From Ancylobacter oerskovii (GTDB lineage Bacteria > Pseudomonadota > Alphaproteobacteria > Rhizobiales > Xanthobacteraceae), in assembly GCF_018390555.1 (NCBI RefSeq), contig NZ_JAHBGB010000041.1, positions 248,001 to 312,000 on the forward strand: a DNA stretch of 64,000 nucleotides, read 5' to 3'. Below the pieces are notes generated by a model. The model worked only from the letters and a program-made list of their open reading frames with translations. It ran no database searches and was not told the origin of the DNA. Below are positions 55,836 through 64,000 of this stretch, piece after piece. Each line of letters opens with the position of its first letter. Within the stretch, counting starts at the first letter, position 1. Both the position numbers and the translations under genes were made by a program.

Positions 55836-55974
55836 TGCCGGCGAGGTCCCGCGGCCCGACGAGCGGGCCGAGGGGGCCCGACTCTTGCGGTAACGGTCTG
55901 GCAAGGATAACCCTCTAGGCTGTCGCGTCTTGGTGACCGGGAACGACGGACCGGGATTGACGGGGAGTTTCGCG

Positions 55975-57702
55975 TTGAGCCCATCGGCTTCTTCACGGCC
56001 CGCATTGCTTTCGGCGGGCGGGCGCCTGCGGGCGCTGATGCTCGCTGGCGCCGCGGCGGCAGCGCTGGCGCTTGCCGGCTGCACCGGCGACGGCGGTCCC
56101 TCCGTCAATGCCAAGGCGATGAAGGCGCTGAGCCCGCAGACGCTCGCCCTCATCAGCGAGAAGGGCATGACGAAGGACAGCCCCATCGTCGTGCGCATCT
56201 TCAAGGAGGAATCCGAGCTCGAAGTGTGGAAGGAAACCACCTCGGGCGAGTATGCGCTCCTGAAGACCTACCCGATCTGCCGCTGGTCCGGCGAGCTCGG
56301 CCCCAAGGTGAAGGAAGGCGACCGGCAGGCGCCGGAGGGCTTCTACACCATCACCCCGGGCCAGATGAACCCGAACTCCAGCTACTATCTCTCCTTCAAT
56401 CTGGGCTTCCCCAACGCCTATGACCGCGCCTGGGGCCGCACCGGCGCCCACCTGATGGTGCATGGCGACTGCTCCTCGGCCGGCTGCTACGCCATGACCG
56501 ACGAGCAGATCCAGGAGATCTTCGCGCTCGGCCGCGAGAGCTTCCAGGGCGGGCAGCGCGCCTTCCAGGTGCAGGCCTATCCGTTCCACATGACGGCGGA
56601 CAACCTCGCCCGCCACCGCAACAACCCCAACCTTGCCTTCTGGCGCATGCTGAAGGAGGGCAGCGACACCTTCGAGGTGACGCGGCAGCTGCCCAAGGTG
56701 GATGTCTGCGGCCGGCGCTATGTGTTCAACGCCACGCCGGCGGACCCGAATGCGCGCTTCGATCCCAACGCGCCGTGCCCGGAATTCACCCAGCCGGGCG
56801 GGCTCGGCGAGGCCCTCGCTTCGCGCAAGGCCGTCGATCAGCAGCGCATCGCCTCCGCCTCCATGCCCGCCGCGCCGGTGAGGACCGGCAAGGATGGCGG
56901 CATGAACAAGGTGTTCCTCGCCAAGCTCGCCAACCCGCAGGCCAAGGCGCCGGGTTCGCTGCCGGCGGTGGTGAAGCCGCCGGGCTCGGATTACGGCGTC
57001 GACACCAACGAGCCGGCGCCCGCCGACAGCATCGCGCTGGCTACCGCCGATACGGTGCCGGTCGCCGCCAATGTGCCGCTACCCGAGCCGCGCCCGGCCG
57101 ACGCGCCCGCCGGCTCGGCGCCGCAGCTCGCCTCCGCCTCCGGCGAGATGTCGCTGTTCGGGCGGGCCGCCCCGGCGCCCGCCGCTACCCAGGTTGCCTC
57201 GCTCGATCCGGCGGCGGTGCCCGCGCCGGCCGCCGCTCCATCGGGCGGCGCGTCGTCGGGTGGGCTGCTCGCCAGCGTCAACCGGCTGCTCGGCCGCAGC
57301 GACGCGCCCGCCGAGCCGGCGGCGCCGACCTCGGCTCCCGCCGCGTCGTCTTCCGCGACCTCGCCGGCACCGTCCGGCCTGACGGCGCTCGGCAATTGGC
57401 TGACCGGCAAGAGCGCCGAGCCGGCTCCTGCGCCGGTCGAGCCGGCAGCGGCGCCCGTCGCCGACGTGCCGGTGCCGCCCGCGCGCCCGCCGGCGCCGCG
57501 TGCCGCCGCCCCGGCCGCCGCGCCGCAGACCCATGCGCGCCGGACGGCGCCGGCCCCGGCCGTCGCCAGCGCCCCGGTCAGCGCTCCCACGCCCGTCGCC
57601 GCCGCCGCGCCCGCCAAGGGCACGACGTCGTCCAGCGTTGCGCTTCCCGGTCCGTCGATCCTGTCGACGGGCGCCTTCACCTCGTCGTCGTCGGTGCAGT
57701 AA
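55975..57702 (+). CDS. L,D-transpeptidase (YkuD-fold) family lipoprotein with Ala/Pro-rich tail
   Basis: 575 residues from a TTG at 55975, chosen because GGGGAG lies seven bases upstream; earlier TTG/GTG codons at 55930/55933 lack a ribosome site. The signal peptide ends in a lipobox ALAGC (Cys36), predicting a lipid-anchored periplasmic protein. The YkuD-like domain has HGDCSSAGCYAMT (163-175), with His163 and catalytic Cys171. From about 330 the protein is Ala/Pro/Ser-rich and low-complexity. It may cross-link peptidoglycan or attach proteins to it. Follows accA, as in many Rhizobiales. Confidence 0.87.
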   Translation: MSPSASSRPALLSAGGRLRALMLAGAAAAALALAGCTGDGGPSVNAKAMKALSPQTLALISEKGMTKDSPIVVRIFKEESELEVWKETTSGEYALLKTYPICRWSGELGPKVKEGDRQAPEGFYTITPGQMNPNSSYYLSFNLGFPNAYDRAWGRTGAHLMVHGDCSSAGCYAMTDEQIQEIFALGRESFQGGQRAFQVQAYPFHMTADNLARHRNNPNLAFWRMLKEGSDTFEVTRQLPKVDVCGRRYVFNATPADPNARFDPNAPCPEFTQPGGLGEALASRKAVDQQRIASASMPAAPVRTGKDGGMNKVFLAKLANPQAKAPGSLPAVVKPPGSDYGVDTNEPAPADSIALATADTVPVAANVPLPEPRPADAPAGSAPQLASASGEMSLFGRAAPAPAATQVASLDPAAVPAPAAAPSGGASSGGLLASVNRLLGRSDAPAEPAAPTSAPAASSSATSPAPSGLTALGNWLTGKSAEPAPAPVEPAAAPVADVPVPPARPPAPRAAAPAAAPQTHARRTAPAPAVASAPVSAPTPVAAAAPAKGTTSSSVALPGPSILSTGAFTSSSSVQ

Positions 57703-57729
57703 GCCCGTTCTTCGCGGCTCATCACGAAC

Positions 57730-57761
57730 AGGCGCCCACCGGACCGGTCGGGCGCCTTTTT
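57730..57761 (+). terminator. Rho-independent terminator of the L,D-transpeptidase gene
   Basis: Stem aggcgccc/gggcgcct around a ccgg-rich loop followed by TTTTT, 27 bases after the stop codon. Confidence 0.8.
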
Positions 57762-57807
57762 CATTGGCGGTGGCGTGGCAGGCTGGCATGCGCGCCTTCA
57801 AGAGGCT

Positions 57808-57884
57808 CTCTTCCCGATGGGAAGACGTGCCCCGCGCAGCAGCGGGTCGATGTCGAGCGCCACCCTTCTCCCCGACGGGGAGAG
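57808..57884 (+). repeat. degenerate family C repeat
   Basis: ctcttcccgatgggaagacg, cccgcgcagcagcgggtcga and cttctccccgacggggagag recall the outer modules at 47854-47900. It lies in the 439-base gap between the L,D-transpeptidase and DUF4440 genes, which shows no convincing gene. Confidence 0.5.
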
Positions 57885-58064
57885 CAGGCTCCTATCCTGG
57901 GGCCGCGTTCGGGGCATGGCGTCGGCCCTGTCCTCGATTGAAGGGCCTTCTCGGTTCGGGCCGCGGGTACCGGAGGAAGGGTGCGGGCGAGCCGTGAGGG
58001 CAGCCGGGCCCGGGTGGCAACGGAGATGCTGCTATCGGCCGAGAGGCCGTTGTCGCCGGATGGC

Positions 58065-58111
58065 GGGTGACGCCACTTTCATGGAACCGACCCTGGTGAA
58101 ATCGCCACCCC
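58065..58111. repeat. imperfect inverted repeat, possible mobile-element relic
   Basis: gggtgacgccactttcatgg at 58065-58084 resembles the reverse complement of ccctggtgaaatcgccaccc at 58091-58110 (shared GGGTGRCG and TTTCA blocks). Composition differs from neighbouring repeats and recalls ends or target regions of IS elements, but no transposase fragment is visible. Confidence 0.35.
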
Positions 58112-58141
58112 GCAGGCCCGGTTCGACAAGGCCGCCGGCTC

Positions 58142-58522
58142 TCAGGCGATGGCGCTGGCGTGGATCGCCACCACCCGCCAGCCCGGCGCGGTCCGTCGCC
58201 AGAGCCGGCTGAACCGCAGCGCGGCGCTGAAGGGCGCGCCGCCGGCGACGCCCGCCGCATCGGCGCGCAGCACCGTGTGGGCGGTGTGCGGATCGAGAAG
58301 GCGGATGCGGAGATCGGAAAAATCGACGCGGCTCAGGCGAAGCGCGCCGGTCCGGTGGAGGTCGAGGTCGGCCTGCTTGTCGAGGATCCGGCCGGCGGCA
58401 TCCACGAAGACGAGATCGTCGGCCAGCAGCGCGTCGAGCGCCGCGACATCGCCGGCAAGCGCCGCGCGGCGAAGGCTCTCCTCCGCCGCTGCGATCTCCT
58501 CGACGGCCGCCGCCTCGCTCAT
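58142..58522 (-). CDS. nuclear transport factor 2 / DUF4440-like protein
   Basis: 126 residues with the SnoaL/DUF4440 fold signature: [36 protein letters not shown] (about 13-48), then alternating strands ending [19 protein letters not shown]. Its ATG overlaps the secA stop by four bases (ATGA), so it is translated from the secA mRNA. Members range from small-molecule isomerases to binding proteins; no activity can be assigned, and a functional link to secretion is not implied by the family. Confidence 0.85.
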   Translation of the reverse strand: MSEAAAVEEIAAAEESLRRAALAGDVAALDALLADDLVFVDAAGRILDKQADLDLHRTGALRLSRVDFSDLRIRLLDPHTAHTVLRADAAGVAGGAPFSAALRFSRLWRRTAPGWRVVAIHASAIA

Positions 58523-61302
58523 GCGAAGCGGCCGTGGCAGTGCTTGTACTTCAAGCCGGAGCCGCAGGGGCAGGGCTCGTTGCGCCCGACCCGGCCCCAG
58601 CTCGCCGGGTCGCTCGGGTCGCGGGCCGGCTCCGCCGGGGCGAGGGTCGCCGCGTCGAAGCTCTCGCCGGCCAGCTGAGCGAACTCGTCCTCGCCGGTAT
58701 CGGCGTCGATGTGGTGCGCGCTCATCATCGGCGGCTCTTCCGGCGGCGGGGCCGTCATGATCTCCACCCGCATCAGCTGGGCGGTGACCGCCTCGCGCAG
58801 GTTGGAGAGCATGGCCTCGAACAGCTGGAAGGCTTCCGACTTGTACTCGTTGAGCGGGTCGCGCTGGGCGTAGCCGCGCAGGCCGATCACCTGGCGCAGA
58901 TGGTCGAGGGTGACGAGATGCTCGCGCCAGAGATGGTCGAGCGTCTGCAAGAGGATCGACTTCTCGACATAGCGCATGATCTCGGGGCCGTACTGGGCCG
59001 CCTTCGCCGCCATCGCCTCGTCGGCGCGGGCCTGGATGCGCTGGCGCAGCTCCTCGTCGGCAATGCCCTCCTCGTGGCCCCACTCGACCACCGGCAGGTC
59101 GAGGCCGAGCACGTTGCGCAGCGTCTCCGCCAGACCCGCCGTGTCCCACTGCTCGGGATAGGCGGTGGGCGGCACATGCTTGGCCACGATGTCCTCGATG
59201 ATGCCGTGGCGCATCTCGGCGACGGTCTCGGCGACGTCCTCGTCCTGCATCAGCTCGACGCGCTGCTCGAACACCACCTTGCGCTGGTCGTTCATCACGT
59301 CGTCGTACTTCAAGAGGTTCTTGCGGATGTCGTAGTTGCGCGCCTCGACCTTCTGCTGCGCCTTCTCCAGCGCCCGGTTGATCCAGGGATGGATGATGGC
59401 CTCGCCTTCCTTGAGGCCGAGCTTCTGCAGCATGCCGTCGAGCCGGTCCGACCCGAAGATGCGCATCAAATCGTCTTCCAGCGACAGGAAGAAGTGCGAG
59501 TGGCCGGGATCACCCTGGCGGCCGGAGCGGCCGCGCAGCTGGTTGTCGATGCGCCGGCTCTCGTGGCGCTCGGTGCCGATGACGTAGAGGCCGCCGGCTT
59601 CCAGCGCGATCTTCTTCAGCCGCGCGATCTCGTCGCGGATCGACTGCTCGGCGGCGGCGCGCTGCTCGCCTTCCGGCAGATCGGCGAGCTCGTGCGAGAT
59701 GCGCATCTCGGCATTGCCGCCGAGCTGGATGTCGGTGCCGCGGCCGGCCATGTTGGTGGCGATGGTGATGGCGCCGGGAACGCCCGCCTGCGCGACGATG
59801 TAGGATTCCTGCTGGTGGTGGCGGGCGTTCAGCACCGCGAACACCTTGTCGTCGGCCTTGCCCTGGTCGCCGTCATAGAGCGGGCGGAAGGCGTCGGGGT
59901 CGCTGAAGTCCTTCTGCTTGAAGCCGCGCTTCTTGAGCAGCTCGGCGAGCAGCTCGGACTTCTCGATCGAGGTGGTGCCGACCAGCACCGGCTGGCCGCG
60001 CTGCTTGCAGTCGGCGATCAGCTCGATGATGGCGTTGTATTTCTCGTCCGCCGTCCGGTAGACCTCGTCGTCGTCGTCGATGCGCTTGACCGGCAGGTTG
60101 GTCGGGATCTCGACGACTTCGAGATTGTAGATGTCCTGGAATTCCGCCGCCTCGGTATTCGCCGTGCCGGTCATGCCGGCCAGCTTCTCGTACATGCGGA
60201 AATAGTTCTGGAAGGTGATGGAGGCCAGAGTCTGGTTCTCCGGCTGCACCTGCACGCGTTCCTTGGCTTCGAGCGCCTGGTGCAGGCCTTCCGAATAGCG
60301 CCGGCCCGGCATCATGCGGCCGGTGAACTCGTCGATGATGACGACCTCGCCGTTGCGCACGATGTAGTCCTTGTCGCGCTGGAACAGCGTGTGGGCGCGC
60401 AGCGCTTGGTTGACGTGGTGGACGACGGAGACGTTCTCGACGTCGTAGAGATTGTCGCCCTTCAAGAGCCCGGCGTCGCGCAGCAGGGTCTCGATCTTCT
60501 CCATGCCGTCCTCGGTCATGGCGACCGAGCGCTGCTTCTCGTCGACCGTGTAGTCGTCCTTCGACAGCTTGGGGATGTAGGTGTCGATGGTGTTGTAGAA
60601 ATCGGAGCGGTCGTCGAGCGGGCCGGAGATGATCAGCGGCGTGCGCGCCTCGTCGACCAGGATCGAATCGACCTCGTCGACCACCGCGAAGAAGTGCGGG
60701 CGCTGCACCATCTGCGCGAGGTCGTACTTCATGTTGTCGCGCAGATAGTCGAAGCCGAGCTCGTTGTTGGTGGCGTAGGTGACGTCGCAGGCATAGGCCT
60801 CGCGGCGCTCATTGTCGTCCAAGCCGTGGACGATGATGCCGGTGGTCAGGCCGAGGAAGCCGTAGACGCGGGCCATCCATTCGGCGTCGCGGCGGGCGAG
60901 GTAGTCGTTGACGGTGACGACATGCACGCCCTTGCCGGCGAGCGCGTTGAGATAGACCGGGGCGGTGGCCACCAGCGTCTTGCCCTCGCCGGTGCGCATC
61001 TCGGCGATGCCGCGCTCGTGCAGCACCATGCCGCCGATCAGCTGTACGTCGAAATGTCGCTGGCCGAGGGCGCGCCGGGCGGCCTCGCGGACGGTGGCGA
61101 AAGCAGGGACGAGCAGGTCGTCCAGCGTCTTGCCGTCGGCGAGCTGCTGCCTGAACTCGGCCGTCCGGGCGCGGAGCTGCTCGTCGCTGAGCGCCCGGAG
61201 CTCCGGCTCCAGCGCGTTGATGGCGGCGACTTTCGGCTGGTAGCCGCGCACGCGGCGGTCATTGGCCGATCCGAAGAGCTTTCGCGCGAGAGCGCCGAAC
61301 AT
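58519..61302 (-). CDS. secA: protein translocase ATPase SecA
   Basis: 927 residues. Motor of the Sec pathway, pushing preproteins through SecYEG. Starts [24 protein letters not shown]1 Walker [10 protein letters not shown] near 103-111, [20 protein letters not shown], and NBD2 with [15 protein letters not shown]. The C-terminus carries the zinc-binding SEC-C motif [13 protein letters not shown] that binds SecB. A longer in-frame start at 61476 would add a basic, non-family extension. Divergent from the PPIase gene; the 390-base gap shows no gene and should hold both promoters. Confidence 0.97.
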   Translation of the reverse strand: MFGALARKLFGSANDRRVRGYQPKVAAINALEPELRALSDEQLRARTAEFRQQLADGKTLDDLLVPAFATVREAARRALGQRHFDVQLIGGMVLHERGIAEMRTGEGKTLVATAPVYLNALAGKGVHVVTVNDYLARRDAEWMARVYGFLGLTTGIIVHGLDDNERREAYACDVTYATNNELGFDYLRDNMKYDLAQMVQRPHFFAVVDEVDSILVDEARTPLIISGPLDDRSDFYNTIDTYIPKLSKDDYTVDEKQRSVAMTEDGMEKIETLLRDAGLLKGDNLYDVENVSVVHHVNQALRAHTLFQRDKDYIVRNGEVVIIDEFTGRMMPGRRYSEGLHQALEAKERVQVQPENQTLASITFQNYFRMYEKLAGMTGTANTEAAEFQDIYNLEVVEIPTNLPVKRIDDDDEVYRTADEKYNAIIELIADCKQRGQPVLVGTTSIEKSELLAELLKKRGFKQKDFSDPDAFRPLYDGDQGKADDKVFAVLNARHHQQESYIVAQAGVPGAITIATNMAGRGTDIQLGGNAEMRISHELADLPEGEQRAAAEQSIRDEIARLKKIALEAGGLYVIGTERHESRRIDNQLRGRSGRQGDPGHSHFFLSLEDDLMRIFGSDRLDGMLQKLGLKEGEAIIHPWINRALEKAQQKVEARNYDIRKNLLKYDDVMNDQRKVVFEQRVELMQDEDVAETVAEMRHGIIEDIVAKHVPPTAYPEQWDTAGLAETLRNVLGLDLPVVEWGHEEGIADEELRQRIQARADEAMAAKAAQYGPEIMRYVEKSILLQTLDHLWREHLVTLDHLRQVIGLRGYAQRDPLNEYKSEAFQLFEAMLSNLREAVTAQLMRVEIMTAPPPEEPPMMSAHHIDADTGEDEFAQLAGESFDAATLAPAEPARDPSDPASWGRVGRNEPCPCGSGLKYKHCHGRFA

Positions 61303-61692
61303 GAGGCTTCCAATCCGTTCCCGCCAAGTCGGAGAACGGAGCGCGGCGGTGACGGGCCGCCGGCCCCGCTTGAAGCAGGCTCCCGCCGGCCGGGAGCGCG
61401 AGCAAACGTATCTTGCCGGTTCACCCAAACCCCTTTTGCGGCCGAAATGGGTCGTTCGGGCGAGGCCGGCACGCATCGCGAGAGGCCACCAGCGTCACAA
61501 AGACGCGAGCGGCCGGAAGGCTTCGCGGTGCGTGCCACACTTATGAACGGGTTTAGGGGTTGTCAATCGCAGGCAGGGCGCCCTTTTTCATGCCGGTCCG
61601 GGCGAGGGGGGCGCTTGCAACCGGCCCCGTTCCGGGCCAGCTTTCGCCCGCCCGTATCGCGGACAACCGCAAACCTGCGAGGAATGCTTTTC

Positions 61693-62709
61693 ATGACCCC
61701 CACTCGTCCGCACGCCGCAAAGGCGCCGATCCGCGCGCGCGCCCTGATGGGCGCCGGCGCGCTCGCCCTGATCCTCGGCGCCGCGCTCGTCCTGCCGGTC
61801 GCCTCCGCTCAGGCGCAGACCGCGCCGGCGACGCCGGCGCCCGCCCAGGCTGCCCCCGCGCAGGCTGACGATACCGTGCTCGCCACCGTCAACGGGACGC
61901 CGATCACCCGCGCCGACGTCAATGCCGCGGCTGCCGAGCTGGGGCCGAACCTGCCGCCGCAGATCCAGGGCCCGGCCCGCGACGAATATGTGCTCGGCTT
62001 CCTGATCGACCTCACCGCCATGGCGCAGGCCGCCGAGGTGCAGAAGCTCGACCAGACCGCGGACTTCAAGCGCCAGCTCGACTTCATCAAGAAGCGGGTG
62101 CTGATGCAGGCGGCGCTGGAGCAGGCGGCGAAGGCGGCGGTGACCGACGAAGCGCTGAAGAAGACCTATGAAGAGGCGCTGAAGCAGCAGAAGCCGGAAG
62201 AGGAGGTGCATGCGCGCCACATCCTGTTCCGCGCCGACCCGAACGACAAGGCGGCCTCCGAGGCGGCCGAGAAGAAGGCCAAGGACGTCGAGGCGCGCCT
62301 GAAGAAGGGCGAGGACTTCGCCAAGCTGGCCGGCGAGCTGACCGAGGATCCCTCGGGCAAGCAGGACGGCGGCGATCTCGGCTTCTTCACCAAGGACCAG
62401 ATGGTGCCGGAATTCGCCGAGAAGGCCTTCGCCATGAAGCCCGGCGACGTGTCCGAGCCGGTGAAGACCCAGTTCGGCTGGCATGTCATCAAGGTGGAGG
62501 AGAAGCGCCAGAAGCCGCTGCCGACCTTCGACGAGGTGAAGCCGCAGATCGAGCAGTATCTGGTGCAGAAGGCGCAGGCCGACACGGTGCAGAAGACCCG
62601 CGACGCCGCCAAGGTGGAGAAGACCGCCGCGGCGCCGAAGCCTTCCGACCTCGTCGCCCCGCCGGCCGGCACGCCCGCTCCCGCCGACGCGCCCAAGCCG
62701 GCGCAGTGA
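61693..62709 (+). CDS. periplasmic parvulin-type peptidylprolyl isomerase
   Basis: 338 residues. Signal peptide about 1-42 (ALMGAGALALILGAALVLPV...AQAQ). A SurA/PrsA-like N-terminal helical part is followed by a parvulin domain (about 180-280): EEEVHARHILFRAD, GEDFAKLAGELTEDPSGKQDGGDLGFF, and TQFGWHVIKVEEKR. A Pro/Ala-rich tail ends the protein. It assists folding of exported proteins emerging from Sec. The second of two close ATGs is chosen, nine bases after GAGGA. The order secA / PPIase / argJ is typical of Rhizobiales. Confidence 0.93.
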   Translation: MTPTRPHAAKAPIRARALMGAGALALILGAALVLPVASAQAQTAPATPAPAQAAPAQADDTVLATVNGTPITRADVNAAAAELGPNLPPQIQGPARDEYVLGFLIDLTAMAQAAEVQKLDQTADFKRQLDFIKKRVLMQAALEQAAKAAVTDEALKKTYEEALKQQKPEEEVHARHILFRADPNDKAASEAAEKKAKDVEARLKKGEDFAKLAGELTEDPSGKQDGGDLGFFTKDQMVPEFAEKAFAMKPGDVSEPVKTQFGWHVIKVEEKRQKPLPTFDEVKPQIEQYLVQKAQADTVQKTRDAAKVEKTAAAPKPSDLVAPPAGTPAPADAPKPAQ

Positions 62710-62760
62710 GGCTCGCGCGGGCCGGCCATGCCGGCTCCGCCGCCGCCCGACATTCAGGAA

Positions 62761-62799
62761 AAGGCCGTCCGGTTCATGCCGGGCGGCCTTTTTCTTTTT
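62761..62799 (+). terminator. Rho-independent terminator of the PPIase gene
   Basis: 12-bp stem aaggccgtccgg/ccgggcggcctt (one G-U pair), six-base loop, then TTTTTCTTTTT. Confidence 0.9.
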
Positions 62800-62823
62800 C
62801 GCGAGGCGGCCGGGAGGCGGGGG

Positions 62824-63492
62824 TCAGCGCCGGAGCATGCCGCGGGCGATCTGGCGCACGGCGGCGGTGATGGTCTCGACGTCGTCCTCCATCCGGCCGG
62901 TGAGCAGCCGTGCCCAGACATAGCCGCCGACAATGTCGACGGTGGTGTCGAGGTCGACGGCCGGGTCGAGCTCGCCGCGCTGATGCGCCCGCTCGAAGAC
63001 CAGCGCGAGATGGTGCCGCCGCTCGGCGAGGAAGGCGCGCAGGGCGTCGAGCGCGGCGGGATCGGATTGCGCCTCGGCGATGATCGAGCGGAAGGCGCCG
63101 CCGGCCGGGGTCTCCCGCCAGAAGCGCGAGATGGTGCGGATCATGGCGGTCAGGTCGCCCTCGAGGGTGCCGGTGGCGTCCTCGGCGAGCGCGAGCTTCT
63201 GGCGGGCATAGATATCGAGCAGAAGCGCAGCCTTGCTGTTCCACCAGCGATAGATGGTCGGCTTGCCGGCCCCGGCGCGCTTGGCCACCTGCTCGATGGA
63301 AAAGCCGGCATAGCCCCGTTCGGCGAGCAGGGCCTCGGCGGCATCGAGGATCGCCTCGGAGGCGGCCTTGCTGCGGCGGGGACCCGCCGACACGCGGGAA
63401 GGGGAGGCCGGGGCCGGGGACGATCCGGCCATGAGGGCCCGATCGGAGACGCGGTCCTTTTCCCGGGCGGGGTCGTCGGTCATGGGCGACAT
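62824..63492 (-). CDS. TetR/AcrR family transcriptional regulator
   Basis: 222 residues from the ATG at 63492; an in-frame ATG at 63483 is equally possible as neither has a clear ribosome site. The HTH lies at about 45-90: AILDAAEALLAERGYAGFSIEQVAKRAGAGKPTIYRWW. A C-terminal TetR_C11-like ligand domain follows (IRTISRFWRETPAGGAFRSIIAEAQSDP). Divergent from a small membrane-protein gene; palindromic sites between them suggest it represses that gene and itself. Confidence 0.92.
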   Translation of the reverse strand: MSPMTDDPAREKDRVSDRALMAGSSPAPASPSRVSAGPRRSKAASEAILDAAEALLAERGYAGFSIEQVAKRAGAGKPTIYRWWNSKAALLLDIYARQKLALAEDATGTLEGDLTAMIRTISRFWRETPAGGAFRSIIAEAQSDPAALDALRAFLAERRHHLALVFERAHQRGELDPAVDLDTTVDIVGGYVWARLLTGRMEDDVETITAAVRQIARGMLRR

Positions 63493-63546
63493 TTCTCGCG
63501 GGTCGAGCGGGGCATGCGGCCCACTCTAGGAGCAGGGCTTCTCGTT

Positions 63547-63594
63547 GACAAAACGAAACGGAGCGTTTTAATAAACGAAACGTTCCGTTTTGTC
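63547..63594. promoter_or_regulatory. double palindromic operator for the TetR-type regulator
   Basis: aaacgaaacg-ttccgttt at 63573-63590 is a near-perfect 18-bp palindrome (16 of 18 positions), and aaacgaaacggagcgttt at 63551-63568 is a weaker one (12 of 18). The outer arms gacaaaacgaaacg and cgttccgttttgtc pair as well. AAACG half-sites are typical of TetR operators. The site lies about 12 bases before the downstream ATG, so bound repressor should block both divergent promoters. Confidence 0.75.
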
Positions 63595-63605
63595 ATAGTG
63601 TCGTC

Positions 63606-63827
63606 ATGTCCGCCGCTCCGAACTTCTCCCGCTCGCGCTTCACCCTCGCGGTGACGCTCGCGACCTATCCGCTGATGACCGCGCTGCTCTATGGCGTGAT
63701 CGCCTTCACGCCCGATTGGCCGATCTGGTTGCGCACCATGATCGTCGAGCCGGTCATTTCCGTCGCCATGGTGTGGGTGCTGGTGCCCAGCATACGCGGC
63801 CAGCTGCGGGCCTGGCTGCATCCCTGA
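63606..63827 (+). CDS. small DUF2798-like membrane protein
   Basis: 73 residues with two membrane spans (about 14-33 and 45-62): SRFTLAVTLATYPLMTALLY, a short loop TPDWPIWLRTMI, then VEPVISVAMVWVLVPSI. The P-L-x-T-x-L-Y and W-P-x-W-L-R-T features recall the DUF2798 family. Divergently paired with the TetR regulator and probably controlled by it; function unknown. Confidence 0.78.
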   Translation: MSAAPNFSRSRFTLAVTLATYPLMTALLYGVIAFTPDWPIWLRTMIVEPVISVAMVWVLVPSIRGQLRAWLHP

Positions 63828-63957
63828 GCTTCCCGGGAGGTTGCCGGCGCCCGGCGGGTCGGCCGGGCGCGGCTGTCGAACGGGGCTGTCGAACGTCTTG
63901 CGGATGTCGCGCGCTTCGGGCACATCGGTCCGGCCTTCCTCCCGCCCGAGATGTCCC

Positions 63958-64000
63958 ATGGCCCACGCTGCTCCCGTCTCCCCGCTCGCGCCCAAGACTA
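63958..64000 (+). CDS. argJ: start of glutamate N-acetyltransferase / amino-acid acetyltransferase (partial)
   Basis: The window ends 14 codons into a frame reading MAHAAPVSPLAPKT. SPLAPKT near the N-terminus is characteristic of alphaproteobacterial ArgJ, the bifunctional ornithine acetyltransferase of arginine synthesis, and argJ commonly follows the secA/PPIase pair. GAG lies seven bases upstream of the ATG. The identification rests on a very short stretch plus synteny. Confidence 0.6.
   Translation, partial: MAHAAPVSPLAPKT

Noticed and set aside
57892..58260. Minus-strand frame of 122 codons over the inverted repeat at 58065-58111
   Set aside because: No family resemblance and it overlaps the DUF4440 gene on the same strand; kept only as a possible mobile-element remnant.
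58534..61692. Upstream extension of the PPIase frame through the whole of secA on the opposite strand
   Set aside because: The PPIase begins with a signal peptide and a ribosome site at 61693; everything before it is antisense to secA.

Overview
The window is about 64 kb of very GC-rich chromosomal DNA. Gene content, gene order and protein sequences fit an alphaproteobacterium of the order Hyphomicrobiales (Rhizobiales), most like the Xanthobacteraceae (Ancylobacter/Starkeya/Xanthobacter type); the order is a confident inference, the family is not. Most genes are housekeeping genes in arrangements familiar from this order. I see no rRNA, tRNA, CRISPR array, prophage or intact insertion sequence.

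Layout. 1-1.7 kb: tail of an unidentified gene, an Ldh2-type oxidoreductase and inorganic pyrophosphatase. 1.9-7.0 kb: a zinc-acquisition island made of a tiny His-rich membrane peptide, ABC ATPase, permease, His-loop binding protein, a G3E (COG0523) GTPase and a WD40 beta-propeller. 7.2-10.7 kb: a 1168-residue autotransporter. 11.1-13.8 kb: acetoacetate decarboxylase, then a NicO/DUF1007 nickel-cobalt pair. 14.1-18.3 kb: asd, an MFS transporter, ispG and a Zur-type regulator that probably controls the zinc island. 18.5-22.1 kb: 3-hydroxybutyrate dehydrogenase, patatin-like lipase, GNAT acetyltransferase and pseudouridine synthase. 22-33.5 kb: glucokinase, an RsmB-type methyltransferase, heparinase-like protein, purH and the large NAD-glutamate dehydrogenase. 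33.7-39.7 kb: DUF1796, acs, METTL20-like methyltransferase, EVE protein, gpsA, tsaD. 39.8-44.6 kb: hemC-hemD-Mic60-hemY. 45-50 kb: HXXEE membrane protein, cobT-cobS (cobaltochelatase), a DnaJ-like protein, BolA. 50-57.7 kb: CNNM/CorC protein, aroB-aroK, a 47-residue membrane peptide, xerD, accA, an L,D-transpeptidase lipoprotein. 58-64 kb: DUF4440 protein, secA, a parvulin-type PPIase, a TetR/membrane-protein pair and the first codons of argJ.

Functional themes. Transition-metal handling recurs: zinc import and presumed delivery with Zur, nickel/cobalt export or import (NicO), and cobalt insertion into the corrin ring (CobS/CobT). The tetrapyrrole theme continues with hemC/hemD/hemY. Ketone-body and acetyl-CoA metabolism is represented by adc, bdhA and acs. 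Cell-envelope biogenesis is represented by secA, the PPIase, the L,D-transpeptidase, Mic60 and the autotransporter.

Intergenic space is rich in small palindromic repeats of several families. The most striking is a mosaic element (10.77-11.00 kb and 47.85-48.03 kb) carrying three hairpins of identical 12-4-12 geometry whose arms differ in sequence but keep pairing. A second is a duplicated block of roughly 130-145 bp flanking a 113-nt hairpin at 44.6-45.0 kb. The best candidates for something not well described are the His-rich peptide heading the zinc operon together with the GTPase/beta-propeller pair, and these structured repeats.
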